Below are positions 44,237 to 57,640 of a DNA stretch of 64,000 nt, piece by piece. A program made the position numbers and the translations under genes. The notes below the pieces were generated by a model. The model did no database searches and was not told the DNA's origin. It saw only the letters and a program-made list of their open reading frames with translations. Origin of the DNA: Rhea pennata (taxonomy: Eukaryota > Chordata > Aves > Rheiformes > Rheidae); NCBI RefSeq assembly GCF_028389875.1, contig NC_084665.1, forward strand, positions 102,529,435 to 102,593,434, read 5' to 3'. The first letter of the stretch is position 1; the number at the start of each line of letters is the position of its first letter.

Positions 44237-47200
44237 CCCCAAAGCTTGGCATTTATTTCCTGCTTTTGTCCATGACTGGAAAACTGGCTGAGTACTGGTA
44301 GGCTTCTGTGTAGCTTCACTGAGAAGAGGGCTGACCCTGGAAAAAAACAGTGTATGGTAGGAGAAGACTTCTTACACTGGCAGAAGCATGGACAAAATGC
44401 CTCAATAGGCTTTTTCCCCTCCCTAATTTCTGTGGTACCATGGGAGTCACAAAAGAAATTTTTCTTTTTAAGCTTCCATTAATCTTCACAGACGTTGTTT
44501 TAAAGCAGTGCTGATTGATTTGGCTTTCCAGGGTAGATGTCAGGCACACTGTTGGTGACTAACAGCAGATTTAAACCAGGGAGATGAGCAGTGTTGATGG
44601 TACTGAATAACAGTATGAATGAAAATAAAGGTACAAAGTAAATACATGTCAGCCTTTTGGAATTTTATCTGACTTGAATAATTTCTATGTTGAATCAATT
44701 GATTGCTCTTTGTATCAGTGTGTTTTATGCTGTAATAAAACAGGATTTAAGCAGAGAAATGTTAATAGCTGTAAAACAGATAGCCATTGGAATGGGGTAC
44801 ATTCTCTATAACTAGGAACATGCACAAATTGCAGGGAAGTTTGCTTGAACTTGATGTGGTGAAAAATAAAACTATCATCCATGCCAGCAAGAGATTTAAA
44901 TTTTCCTTGAATTTGCTGTCAGTTCAAAGAATTTTTTTAAAGAGTACTGCATTAGTGCATAGGAAATCTAAATTTCTTCCTTGTGCATTAGTACTTTAAG
45001 AACTAAGTACTTTATAATTCAGACTTTTATATTCCAAGATTCTTCTCTTTCCCATGATTAGTTCCAGTAGGTTGGTTAGAAGCTCTGGTTTGAGGCAGGA
45101 GACGCTGTACTAATAACAAAGATGGAGAAGTTGAAGGCTTCTCAGCAATATGCTGAGAAGAGAAAAATGTTGATGTGGCAACATGAGCGGGCTCTGGAGA
45201 TGATGGGGGAGGACAAGGATGGGCTGGGCGAAATTGCTGCTGTGCCAGGGCAGAAGGGCTTGGGAAGCGGCTGGAAGGGCCCTTGGGCTGTAGATGTGGG
45301 ACTGGTGGGACAGGGGTCTTCTGGCAGCTGAGAGGGGACAGAAGCATTAAGAGGGCTTCATACATTTTTAAGACAGAGAGGGTTTGGTGGAGCTTTGTGT
45401 GTGGCCAGAACTCTCTTGTTCCTTCACACTTTTCATGCAGACCAGCCCTCCTCGTCGTCTTCTCCCCTGCTGCCCCACATTATGGGTCCCTCTTGTCACC
45501 TCTGAAGCCATCCACCTTTTTTCAAGCTATCAGTTTTCCTTCCCTCTCCTCTGGCCCCTTCAAACTCTCCTGCCCCTCCTAGACTTTGGAAGAAGGGCTA
45601 GCTCTGACTGTCACTCATTCTGGCTATGGGGAAGATGGTAAAAGGAGGTGTGAAGAAAGATAACAGGACTGTGCTGGGGCAAAGACAGCACTTCAGTAAC
45701 CTGGAAGAGGACGATTTGCTTTTCTTGCTGCTCCGAGTGATGTGAGAGAGACATGTGGGAGAGGGGTATGGCGGTTCCCGCAGCTGCCCCAGGTGCACTG
45801 ATCTCTGCAGTGGTGGTGGCCAAGTGTTGGGGGACCGTGTAAATAGGAAGTGCTAATCAGTGGTGTGCGGTGTCGATCTCTTGTCCCCATCTTCTTTGGC
45901 GTAAGTAAAACCTGCTAGTTGTAGTGGACTACTTCCTTATCTGTGTGTGTGTGTCTGTGTAGGGCTAAAGAAGACCCTGAACAAAGAAGAGGTCCTTGGG
46001 GTTTTGTACCTTTTAACTTGGAAGTTAAGATTTTCTGGGATGGCTCTGAGTATATCCAAACATGGGAAATCCGTAGCTGAAAGGCCTGTAGCATATTGCG
46101 TATTTCCTTGTGTAACAATACTTGACTTCTTGAATTTTTGAAATGATTTATCTGTGGAACATGCTAGAAATACATGTTGATCCAAGCTGTCTTTGAAAGG
46201 GGGAGGAGATTCAGTAGCTGGAATGAAGAGTGTCCCAAGTTTTGTGGTTAGAGTGTGCATTAGCACTGATATTTGCTTAGCTTAGAAAATTTATGTATAT
46301 TTTAAAAATCATTTACTATGCCTAAAGCTCTGTCTTTTTCATACTTTTTCCAACTTTTCAGATGTACAGTGTTGATTGCATTATCCAAACTATCTTGTAA
46401 CTCTTCTCCCCTTTCTTTTGTGTAAACCTGTGTAGCTATGGTGATAAAACATGTTGCAACCTGCCTGAATTCATTTATATCCTGCATCAACAAAAACTTG
46501 AAAAAAACCCTGAGCTCTAGTTTGAGAGTAAGCCAACAATTTTTAAAGCATGCCTTCTTGTATTTTCCGAAATATTTTATACCAGTCTGTACTTTCTTCA
46601 TGCAGTAGAGGTGATGATTTCCAAAAGTTTTATCTTTAGTCATAATTGTTGCAGCATTTTTGCTTTCTATATTTTGAGCACATGCACAAATGTGATTTGA
46701 AGGCATACATAAGAGGAGTGCTGCAGTAGCTATGATAGCAGAAGTACCTGTGAGCACCATCCTGAAACTTGGTAGGTCCTTGTTTAACCAAGAATACCTT
46801 GTGCTTCTGTTGATCTCAGTTGATAATGCAATTTTCACAGCTTTAGTTCCCTAATTCCAAAACAGCTGGCAGTATCTGATGTGGAGAGGTCAGGATAACT
46901 TTTCATAGTTTTAGCAACAGTAGAATTTATTAAAATATCAAATTATTGAGCTCAGTTTAAAATCTTGCAGCTTAACCCTTGCCTCACTGAAGTGCAAGCC
47001 TAGGTAAATTTTTGCTGTCCTGTTGGGGAGGGACCACCGAACCCCACCATGAGTACTGTAGGCTAATAGTGTAAAACACATGCATTGGAGGGCAAGTGTA
47101 GAGGTGGTACTTGAATTGTTTTTCTCAAACACTTAAAAGGTTCAAATTATAATACAATTAGTAAATTTACTTCTGTCTTGGGTGTCCCAAGCCTAATCAT

Positions 47201-48722
47201 TTCTTTTTCTGAGTCTTTTAAACACAACTGTCCTGGGATCCTCTGAATGGCTCCTTTGGAGCTCTGGCCTGGATAGACTCCATTTGGAAGAAACCTAAGC
47301 AAGGCTGTTTCTTTAGAAACTTATGCTTCTGTTTCTTGCTTATGTTTCTTTAGAAAGAAACATAAATGTTTCTTTAATTGCAGCTCTCTTCTACCAGTTC
47401 AGCATGTTCATACTTAATTGCACTTGGGATCTGACCCTGGTTTGCCCCTAATCCCTCTTGCTCATTGCAAGTAAAGAAGATAGAATCGTATTCCCAGTTA
47501 AAAAAAATAAAAAGGCAGCAGAAGAAGTAAGTGTAGCTTATTCAGCAGAAGAAATTGGTGTAGCTACAGTGTCATGTGGGGAAGAGGAGGCATACCTGTG
47601 CAGTAACAAGTGGATGAATTCTTCAAAATACAAAATATGACTTCAAGTTAGACAGAGGGGACCATTAGAGTCGTGCATGCATTTCTTCCTCAGCTGCAGG
47701 AGGTATTTCAGAATAAAAAGCACCCTGTGAGGAGCGCTTCTCCCATGTTAGGATTTATGTCCAAATTAAAAACCCAGGGGAAAGTTGTGTAAAGCTGAAC
47801 TTCCATTTAATCAGAGGATTGCCTATCAAAGATGAATGTGGGCATCTTCAGTTCTTAAAATTTTGACCCTGATAACACATGACTGAAAGATAAAGCAAGT
47901 TACTCTTGACAGAACATAAGCTAAACTGAAGTGAATGTCAGCATTTTGGGAAGGAAAGGCACCCGGTTCCTTGCCAAGTGGACCAATATCTACATAATTA
48001 TCACATTTTGTTTAAAGTTTCCATTAGGACAGAAGCAGAACTGGGCAGGCAAAGGTGAGAAGTTGAAAGGAATCTATCTGTGAGATCTGCCATCAACTCA
48101 GGAGATAGAGCAAAGAGGAAAAGTAGTGCCAAGAAAATTGGAGCTACTGGTATGTAAGGAAAGGAGTTACCTATTTCATTGCAATTTACAGAAAGGAAAC
48201 TTAAGGAGGAATTGCAAAATAAAAGGTATAGGGAAATTTTCAGAAACATAAAACCTAATTGTATTACTGACAGCACACCATCACTTTCACCTGCTGAGAA
48301 GGGGTCCTCTTTGTACTGCAGAAATCCTGTCGCTCGCAGAGGAAACGAGGATCCACTGGAAGCCTAAACAGACCAACCAAATTAAAAAAATAGCTTTTTC
48401 ATATAGCTCTTGCTGTAAGTTGACAGAAAAAGAAGAATTGGGACATAAATTATGTCAGTTAAGGACCTGCAGGAGACGCTTACTATCCCTAAAAAATAAA
48501 ATCAAGAATCCTTCATGTCCTGTGTAGAAGGAGGTTGCACAAATCATAAGAAATCAGTGATGATCAAGTGTTTCCAAATGCTGGAAATCTATTAAACTGT
48601 GAAAAATATAGTCCTGAAATATAATAGAAGATAAATAGATAAAGGACTTTTTGCCCTTTTACTATCATGAAGAAGAATGGAGTCAGGGAGGGGAAGGAAA
48701 ATCTGTTGAGTAGGAATAATAG

Positions 48723-48744
48723 TTTTTTTTTTTTTTTTTTTTTT
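48723..48744 (+). repeat. Poly-T tract (22 nt)
   Basis: Uninterrupted T run; no retroposon body seen next to it. Confidence 0.9.
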
Positions 48745-49711
48745 AAGACTAGACAATAGGGTTTTATATTTGTTATTCCCTGATGCATTTGCAATGAGAA
48801 GAAAGGAATGTAATTGTATGTCCCTGTGATTAAGTCCATTTGCTGCGCCGAGAGGCCCACATGGTCATGGTGTGCTCATGACTCAGCTGAAATCAGCCCG
48901 GACGACTTTTGCCAAAAGGAGTGGGAAGCTGCGACGCAGAGCATTTCATTAAGGAGCTCGAGAGAACGGACAGCTGCACCTAATTTTCAGAAGCACATGT
49001 TTGTCTTCTAGGAGGGCAACCCGTATCAGGAAAAAAAACATAGTTTTTATTTCCTAAAGTATAAAGCTGTTCTATTTATTTTCTCTCTTATTTTCTTTTC
49101 TTACCTGGATTTAAATAAGTTGTCACTCCTCAACAGAGGTGTTTCTAACAAAGGAGATTTTTTTTTCTTTTTTTTTTTTATGCTCATGTACTTTATGTTA
49201 AGTAATCACTATAGTCAATGTGTAGTTTATGCTTTTATGATACCTGACAGAAGCAAGAAAAAGGCATTCAACAGAACTATTCTGGGAGCTGTCCAATAGC
49301 AAAGATTTTTCTTGCAAAAATTTTGATACTTTGCAGAAAATCTGATTCTTTCTGTTCCTAAGGACTTTAACCACATGCAGTTTGGGATTTATTGCCTGGT
49401 TCATTCTAGCTGTTTTTTAAATAGGAGTGGTAATATATAACTTCTACTCATGCGGAAGTATACATATGTAATCTATATGGTACATATATTTAGAGAATGC
49501 CTTTGAAAAGGTGAGCTGCCCTTGTCAGTGACATATGCAATGATATCTTGCTCAGAAATGAAAAAGGTTTGAAAATCATCTTATATGGTGATTTCGTACT
49601 CCAAACTCTGTTACAGAACTCAAACATTGTTGTTTGACTCCTGAAGAAAATATATAATCACTTTAAATCCTTAACCTACTTTCTTATTTGAGTAACCAGA
49701 AGACAATCTTT

Positions 49712-49809
49712 TTTCTTTTGAAAATGAAAAAGACAAGAAGTAGATAATATTTTGATATAATTTCTTTTAAAAATGAATAAGACGAGACGTAGATAATATT
49801 TTGATACCA
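49712..49809 (+). repeat. 49-bp diverged tandem duplication
   Basis: Two adjacent 49-bp units, each beginning TTTCTTTT and sharing GTAGATAATATTTTGATA, differ at a handful of positions. Older than the perfect repeat at 22.7 kb. Confidence 0.9.
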
Positions 49810-50930
49810 TAGAAAATAATTGTTATGAAGTAGTCCTTTGTGGCATAGACATTTTGACACTTTTTTCCTGAGGTAGCTGTATTTTAATCCTGTTTGCTTC
49901 TGTATTTTCATTGATTTGTGTTTTGAATGGATTTTCACTGTAACAGAAGTGTATTTTATAATGTCTGGTATTGTGTGAAGGGAATTATTTCTTTCTGCAT
50001 TTGTGTATGTATTGTTTTCATCTGGTAATACTGTCAATACCATCTGAGGACCAACAACCATGTGCCTAGATGCCTAAAAGTGTAAGTTTTTAGAGTTCGT
50101 CTTTAACAAGTTCATTATAAAACATTCATTATAACATTTGATTTTAAAGATCTAAAATATAAAACAATGGTTATGGATCATGATGTAGTTGCTAGATATT
50201 GTAGCTAATTTGTAACAGTAGTTGTGAATTGTGATGAATCACACAGACCATATATGAGCAGAGAATACAATCATGCGTAAGTCTCAGAAGCAAGATAAAC
50301 CATTTTAGTTAAACAGTGGATGAATTTCGTTAAGTGAAAGAGCCCTATATGATGTACTAGATACTATCTCTGGAAATAGGTGCTATACATCAGAGATTCC
50401 ATAGATGAGATTTTTCTGTTTTTGAGGGAGATGATGTATTTTTAGACTGTGTCATTCTGAAGTGACAGTGAAACTTGTTAAATGAATGAACTTATTGCGC
50501 AGGACGTGCAGAATTCACAGGCCGGGTGCATAACTATTGCACTCCTATAGTACTTCCAAATACTATAATTTGTGCACTGACAGATGTGGCTTCTATAAAA
50601 TGTGTCTTAATATATTAATTTAGCATTCTCACAGTATTATTACAGTAGTTTTTTATTTTTTGAATATATTATTAAAACTGGGAGGAATAGAATGTCAAAG
50701 AATACTCTGTGAACTGTAGTTGCTTCTTTAACATGGCAGGAAATACTAGGTGGAGGTAAGAGCATTGCAAAACCTTCTATAACTTGAAATAAAATAACCA
50801 TTATTTAAAATATAACATTGTAGCATTTAATGTAGGGGGGTAGTCCCTTTCCCTTTGGAATCATTTAGGTCTGAATGCAACAAATTCCAGTTCAATTGCA
50901 GACTTTAAGATCTGTTGAGTTCACCATTAA

Positions 50931-50953
50931 TTTTTTTTTTTTTTTTTTTTTTT
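50931..50953 (+). repeat. Poly-T tract (23 nt)
   Basis: Uninterrupted T run. Confidence 0.9.
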
Positions 50954-53760
50954 GAGTGGAAACAGGAATCATCTCATTATTTAAGCTGAAAGACATGTGC
51001 TATGTGCCTATACAATGGCTGGTTTGGTGTAAGCCCACAGCTGCTAGTTCTATGACTTGTGGTAAATACTGTGTGTTCATTGTGCATTTTTATTTTTACG
51101 GGGTTGAACATACCTTACTATATAACAATTGATTGAACTCTACTGAAAAGGAATTTTCCCATTGCTTATTTAGTATTAATTTCTTTACAAACTCTTCTAT
51201 ATACCTCGGTGCAGATGGGGTGAGGTAACTATTGGTGGTAATGAGTGAACCATCAACATCTATCAAGAATTAAAACCAGTGAAGTGATTAGGGTGAAGGG
51301 TTGCACTAGCTTCTAAAAACTGGTCACACATGTGGGCAGACAGCGGGGAAGCCTAGCTGTGCTGCAGTTGAAGATAAATGGTATAGTATTTGCCAAATCA
51401 TAGTATTAAAAATTTGACTACTAAGTTTCCATGGGACACATGGAAGCACAGAAATAATTGGAACGATTAACTCGGGATGGAGAGAACACTGAAATCAGAA
51501 TTTTTGGAAATGCAGCTTCAGCAAATGGTAAAATATTGAATTTTACTTCTCTGTTTTAAAGCATAGCATCTACTGCACAACATCTGCATTCTGTGTAACT
51601 ATATGTTCTGGTTTATTTAGAACAGCCTGCCCTAAGTTACAGCAAATGAGTCATCTTATATGATTCCCCAAAGTTTTAAGGACTTAAATGTTCAAGTTCT
51701 ACTTTGGATGCCTATATTCAACATTTAAATTCCATAGAGACTCCTGATCGCTTCTACCCAACCCCAGAGGTAACAAAAGTCATCTTGCCCAAGTTTCTGT
51801 CAGTAAAAATTCCTGCACACCTACATGTCCAATGCTAGGCATGCCCAGAACTGTATAACACGGAAGGTGCCTAACATAAGCCTGATTCCTAGAAAGATTT
51901 ACAAAGTAGAAATTCCTCTGTCTCAGCTGTGGATCTTGATCCAGTAAGAATTTTTAAAATGTGTTTTTGGAACAAGCTCCAGGAGTAAAAGTTCTTTATT
52001 CTTTATGTTCATGGGGTTTGAGCATTAGACAGAATAAGGAAGACCTGGGTTTAGTCTCTTCCTCTGTCTGAAGCAGTTTGAATTGGACCTTTAGATTTTG
52101 GTAAATGCTTAAATCATGAGCTTCTGGAAATTTGGAGATGGAATGGGCTGGGAGAAATACGAGGCATGGTGTAATGGTGGGAGGTATTGTGTGTTTCAAG
52201 CCCATTTTGCCACTATAGATAGTGCCGATACAGGTATTGGCATTTTCAGTTCCTGAAGTGGTCCTTGCAGGATGTATAACCATGCACCAACCCTAGGGAG
52301 CTCTAATTCATTTTGGGTGATAGACCTCTGAAAGCAAGCCAAATCACTCAGCGTAAGAGTTTGTTGTTTCTGTGGGAATGAAGTAAACTGTACATGTGTC
52401 TGCTATGGTAGATATTATGCTTGCTAGACAAAGATGAAAGATGGTTGGAAAGTGTAATTTATTCTGTCAAGGGTGAAGGCAAACACAGGGCATTGCAGGA
52501 TTAGAAACAAAGTTTGGAAGTAAAAGATAGGAATGCATTGGTCATACCGCTTTGAAAATCAACAGACTCGGTAGCTTCTTCTGGGTTTCCCTATCCAAGG
52601 AAGCTCCTGCCAGAGCTAAGTGGGAAGCGTCTCTGACTCTCACCGGTGATGGTCTGCAGCACCCACAGACAAGGCCATGCACCTCCCTCCCTCTAGGCAA
52701 CCCTGCACCCCCCAGGAGGTTGCTTTCTGGGACAGGACCTCGAAGCCTTGTTGTTGTCCTGTGTTTTTACCACTAGAGCATTAGGGAACTGTACCATAGA
52801 AGTAATACTTCAATGCATTTCTGAAACTTTTAATTCTTGTTAATTAAGTCTACTAAAACTTTGTGTATGAAGCTTATTTAACCAGGAGCATTACAGAGTT
52901 TAGAAACTCTGCCTTTGCCTGGTCCATTTTGATCTTACTTTGTCTGTGTCAGCTAACATAAATTATTTATTGCTATCTAATGGGTAAGTAAGTTGGGTAC
53001 AAACCTTTGTTGTGCTTTTTATCTTGTCCTGTATCTGTTCAATGGTTGTTCATGCTGCTGGGTTACTTTACTTTTAATGGTTTATGAATCCCATAATTTA
53101 AAAGCTAATAGATATTTGCTAATCATACCGTAAAATGAACATGAAGCTTGTGTGAATATAAAACAAATCATGATATTGTTAATGTTTGGTAACATAAGTG
53201 GAGTGTAGATGTTGAACGCTGGTTAATCTAGAGGTTCTGTTTTGCACCGTGGAAAGACACTTGCAACACCTTCTCCTTGAAGTAACATTTGCACCGAGTA
53301 TTTAATTAACAGGGACAAAGAGGTAAAAATCTGCTATTATTACCTCCATGATCTTTGGTCATTCCTGTGGTGAATGGCCAGTCGTAGAAATTCTTGCAGA
53401 AAGCTAAGGATTGGATTTAATTTAAATGGATCACTCCCAAGAGGGAGACTGTGGAACACCATGCTCTGAAGTATCTGTGCTAATAATGCTTTTAAACCGT
53501 GACTTCTCATTTACTGCAAGAAACACAAATTAGAACTGACGTTTAACAGATCAGTTTATCTCCACAAGCCTTCTTTACATGAAGTCACTAAGACTTGCAT
53601 GCACTGTGTTTTTGTCCAACTGTATAATCCCCAGTTTCAAGTGCCAGAGTCAGTGTTGGAAAAAGTTGTAAATGTTTGGGATGCTCAGGAATTTGCATTC
53701 TTGGATAGCAGTGGGAGCACAAAATATATTAGAATTCTCCTGTATAGATAAATTCAGCTT

Positions 53761-53770
53761 CCCCCCCCCC
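53761..53770 (+). repeat. Poly-C tract
   Basis: Ten consecutive C bases; length-variable type of site. Confidence 0.85.
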
Positions 53771-56700
53771 ACAAATGAATCTACCCTTTTTTTCAAAGAG
53801 CAGCAGCTTGACATTTTAAAAATATAAAAAACTCTTCTGAAATTGAGTAAGCTCTGAAAATGCATTTGGCATCTTTAAAAATGTCAGATTTCTGGCATGA
53901 ATAACATACTGTATTCCTTTCACCTTTTTGCAAAACCCTATATTAGAATCTATGACAATATAAAAACTGCTTTTTTAAGTTGTGAGGCTCTCTCTGAGTA
54001 GTGTGTTATATACCTGTTTGTGCAAGAAAGTGTGACTTGTAATTTGTTCATGCCTATCCAATAGCATCAATGTGCAGCGTAAGCACCTTGTAATTGGTCC
54101 TAGCAAGTGTGCTGTATTCTTTTATTCTTTCTTTTGGAACCTACATTGGTGATAGTAAACATTACTTAATGGACTCTACAGAAAAGAAGTTGCATGTGTT
54201 TTGCACATTGTGAGATGTATGACTACTCTGGAAAAATTCATCTGCAATAAAGTGTTTTAAAAATAAGTCTACATTTCCCGCTTTTTCCCGTGGACTGAAA
54301 CGCGGTAAAATATAAGCAGTGAGGCATGCTGTTTGTACCATTAAATAGCTTTGTCGGAAGAACGGGGTTATAGTTTCCTCATTCAGTGTGCTAAGACCTC
54401 TTATGCAGTGATGGAAAATTCGGTCGCTCATAAACTGATTGAGGACATTTAAGTTAATTAAAATCTAATTTAAAACAGTTAACAGATGACTCAGCAGAGT
54501 ATTGTAATAGCTTCTGATTTGGACGGCTTTATACGTGTAGGCATCAGAACGAGTTGCTGAAATTAGGTAGGAGGGCACATGTAGTACAAAGGTGAGAGAC
54601 TTTTTCTTCCTTCTTTCTTTCTTTTCTTCTCAGTAGAGATTACCAAAGTTAGCTAATCGATGCACAATACCGTGCATCTCAGCTAAATATTAAATTATGC
54701 TAGTAGTAAGAAATACCGTCCTGTTTAGCCGGGTGTAGTGTGCAGTTAGCTGTATGATGTTAACATAAAATTGTTCAAAAATGGACATTGGGCTAAAGAC
54801 CTATATGACATTGTTGGAATAACCACTGTATGGCAAAAAATTTAGAAAGCTGTGCTTTTCTGGGAGCATTTATATTTTGCTGCTAAAAGGACCTTGTTAG
54901 TTACATATAGATCAGTTTTGTGTGATATGAAAGGAAGCAGGGGGAGGCTGGAAATTCATTTAGAAAACCGGAGGTTATCTTCCTAAAAGAATTCCTAAAG
55001 AATCCTAAGGAAAAAGAACATTGTTCAGAAGTACTAGTAAGAACTCTGGGAATAAGATTGGATTTCTTCAATAGTACAGACAAAAAAAAAAAAAGTTTAT
55101 TCCCCTGATTCTGAAAGAGATAACTAACTTCCTTTCTGTTATCCTTCATGGAATAGTTTTAGCAAGGACTTTGCAAAAGGTCACAGGAACTCCCAAGGTA
55201 CTTCAGAGAAAGCTTCTGAAGGAAAAAGAGTACATAAACTGCTCTAAACTCTGATGGCCATTTAATTAGGCAGATGCCAATTTGAGCTGAGCTGGGTGAT
55301 TCAGAGACATGATATGCTGGTATGAAATACAACTTTCTTGCTAACAAATCCTTATTTCCTTAATGCCAGAGAGAGACAAAGGGCAGAACTGTTTGTGGCT
55401 TTGAACAGAAAAGGTGCAAACTGAGTGGGATGAAGGCAGCAGGGTGGGCAAGTTCTCAGGTGCTCACTGAATAGGCTGTAATACCGTACAAGATATGATG
55501 TTGCAGATATTCTGAGGTAGCGTGGTTAACATTGTATTCGATTATTGCTCAAAAAAGGAAAAAACTGTCTTCTTTCCTCTGGTTCCCTGGTGGAGACCTG
55601 TGACATATGCAAAAGAAGCAGGTTTGTGACTCTCTGGGATCCCTGCTGACTACAGTAGCAAATCTCATCCCTGGTGCCTAGATGACTCTCTGGCCCATAT
55701 GTTGAAGATTTCTTCATAGACGCAAAGTGGGAGGAGAGAGTCTGCTCTCTTCCACGTGCTGGCACCTGGCAAGATGGAAGAGGATGCTCTCTCCAGCCTC
55801 GTGTGCCTGGGAATACTCCATTCTTGCAGCGCCAGCTTGCAAGGAGCTGGCTGTGGTGGTGGAGAAAGAGGAAGAATTCTCTATGGTTTGGACGTTCAGA
55901 TTGCTGAGAATTTCCAGGCATATAACAAACTTGCATGGCCCTGGCGGTTGTAGCAGCTGCACCTCCCAGACTTGCCGATGGCTCTCCTCACAGTACCCCG
56001 GTGCTTTAGAGAAGCACTCCTATTACAAAGCCCAGCGGACTAATGAGTGTCTAAAGATGAAGCAAGTGGTCAGTAGCATGGTTTCTCTGGAGTGAGAGAG
56101 GAGAGAAAGGAGAGAGGATACTGGAAGTTAATGGTTAAAACAGTATTACGGAGTGTAGGAACCACTTAATACTGGGAGAGGATTACTTATGGTTTTGCTA
56201 GCTTACTAGCGGGAGAATTGCTCTCTAGCCTAACTGGGGATATAGCTAATTTTAAGATGATAACTAGGCAGTTGTGATACAGGTATGGAGCTATATATCC
56301 ACTTGCAAAGTATCACATGAAAATTCAAGCACAAAAAGGCACGTAAGGAACATTTTTAACGTGTACATACTAGTGTTGGCCCTAAGCAACAAAAAAAGAA
56401 GAGTCTGAGTTATTAATGAAATTCAATAAGACACCATTGCTTGTTAAAAAAATCATGGGCAATTAAGAGTTATTTTGAATGTTTAAAGCTGAAGAGCTGG
56501 TGGACATCTGCTACAGGGCCCCATATTGCCTTTGAACACAAGATGATTTATATCTTAAGTATCTCTCTGTGAAGTGTTAGAAAAGAAGAAAACATGTTTA
56601 TCATTGGAGACTTTAAACTAGAAAACATTTGGTAGACATCTCATGCAGGCATCTGACTGCATATTTTGCATGTGATGGGGGAGGTAAGAATTAGCTGTTC

Positions 56701-56861
56701 TAGCGTGGGGTGTCCTCTGAACACCCAGATCTTTGCCTCCTGGTTACTCAGCTCTCTGCTGCTGGTGTTGCCAAGAGGAAAAGATGTGAGGGGTGACAGT
56801 GGTTGCTGTGAGCTCCTCTAGCACCCTGTTCAGAGCACATCCAAATATTTTTGAGCCTTGC

Positions 56862-57060
56862 TCTCTAAGCATGGAGATTTCACAGCCTGTTACGGTATTT
56901 CACCATTTTCATGGCAGAAAATTGTTCCCTTGTATCAAGGTGGAATTTTTCTCTTCCAGCACACATCAGTTTCCTCTTGTCCTTCCACTGTGCAGCTCTG
57001 AGACCTTCCCTCTAGGTAGCTGCAGACAGCAATAAAATCTCCCATTAGCTTTCTCTGCAT
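56862..57060 (-). mobile_element. CR1 fragment (internal 3' region)
   Basis: On the + strand the sequence reads as reverse-complement CR1: GGAGATTTCACAGCCTGT, then CAGTTTCCTCTTGTCCTTCC, then TAGCTGCAGACAGCAATAAAATCTCCC. These match the antisense of the ORF2 end and 3' region, as at 27.57-27.77 kb. The CR1 3' terminus is not attached. The element stops just before the SINE at 57.07 kb. Confidence 0.75.
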
Positions 57061-57071
57061 TTAGCTAGTGA

Positions 57072-57215
57072 GTTTGGGGTAGAGGGATAGTGTAGTGGTT
57101 ATACATGTTGGAGGTCCTGGGTTTAAGCCCTAGTAGAACCAGCAACAGGGAACCTTTGGGAGGTTGGACTAGATGATCTCCAGAGGTCCCTTCCAGCCTT
57201 ACTGATTCTGTGATT
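57072..57215 (+). mobile_element. SINE with tRNA-Val-like head and CR1 tail
   Basis: The head contains TAGTGTAGTGGTTAT, which matches 15 of 15 bases of the D-arm/A-box region of vertebrate tRNA-Val. It is followed by a shortened anticodon region and then GGTCCTGGGTTTAAGCCCTAG, corresponding to the tRNA-Val T arm with a B box (GGTTTAAGCC). About 17 residues of the anticodon arm appear deleted. A linker (AGAACCAGCAACAGGGAACC) joins a CR1 tail (GGGAGGTTGGACTAGATGATC, CCAGAGGTCCCTTCCAGCC, ACTGATTCTGTGATT). It is about 144 bp and differs in head from the two tRNA-Ile SINEs. Single copy in this window. Confidence 0.8.
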
Positions 57216-57640
57216 GGGGATGAGGAAGAGACCCCAATTTTACTCATATTTCCCATTTAGTCTCCCACAGCCCCTAGGACAGTGCTGCCCGCTGCTAGGG
57301 TTGCACTCACCTGCAGCCTCCCAAGAGCCCCAGGAACCTTGTGGAGTCCTCCCAGACATCTTGTCTTCCCATCGTTTCCCTCTTAGTTATGTGACGTTCC
57401 TTTGCTGTGCTGAGAGATGCCTATGAATGGCAATGCTTCTGAGATCACCTTGAATAATTATTCTTTGTTGATTTATTTCTTGTAGGTTACTTTGGAGATA
57501 ATTTTAATCTACTACTATTCAGTAGATGAGCACCTCAAAATGCACTTTTACTATATCACTGTGGCAAGGTAGACCAATATGTTTGGATGTGTGAAGTACG
57601 GACTTTTGAGCAGAAACAGGGAAACAATTTATAATAACAA

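Larger units (their letters stand above)
44237..56861. other. Long non-coding stretch, no gene seen
   Basis: Apart from the simple repeats listed, I can support no exon or transposon. Open frames include one of 178 codons on minus (46838-46302) with no recognised domain. Overlapping frames on both strands at 55.5-56.1 kb also lack known motifs. A GC-balanced block at 48840-49005 contains a TGACTCAGC (AP-1/MAF-type) site and may be regulatory. Confidence 0.4.

Noticed and set aside
46302..46838. 178-codon open frame on minus
   Set aside because: Longest frame outside GC-rich DNA, but I recognise no domain. By a rough stop-frequency estimate a frame of this length is not surprising in 64 kb read in six frames. 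A profile search would decide.
55526..56095. Overlapping open frames on both strands (up to 136 codons)
   Set aside because: No known motif, both strands equally open, no splice evidence. Likely chance in a GC-balanced segment.
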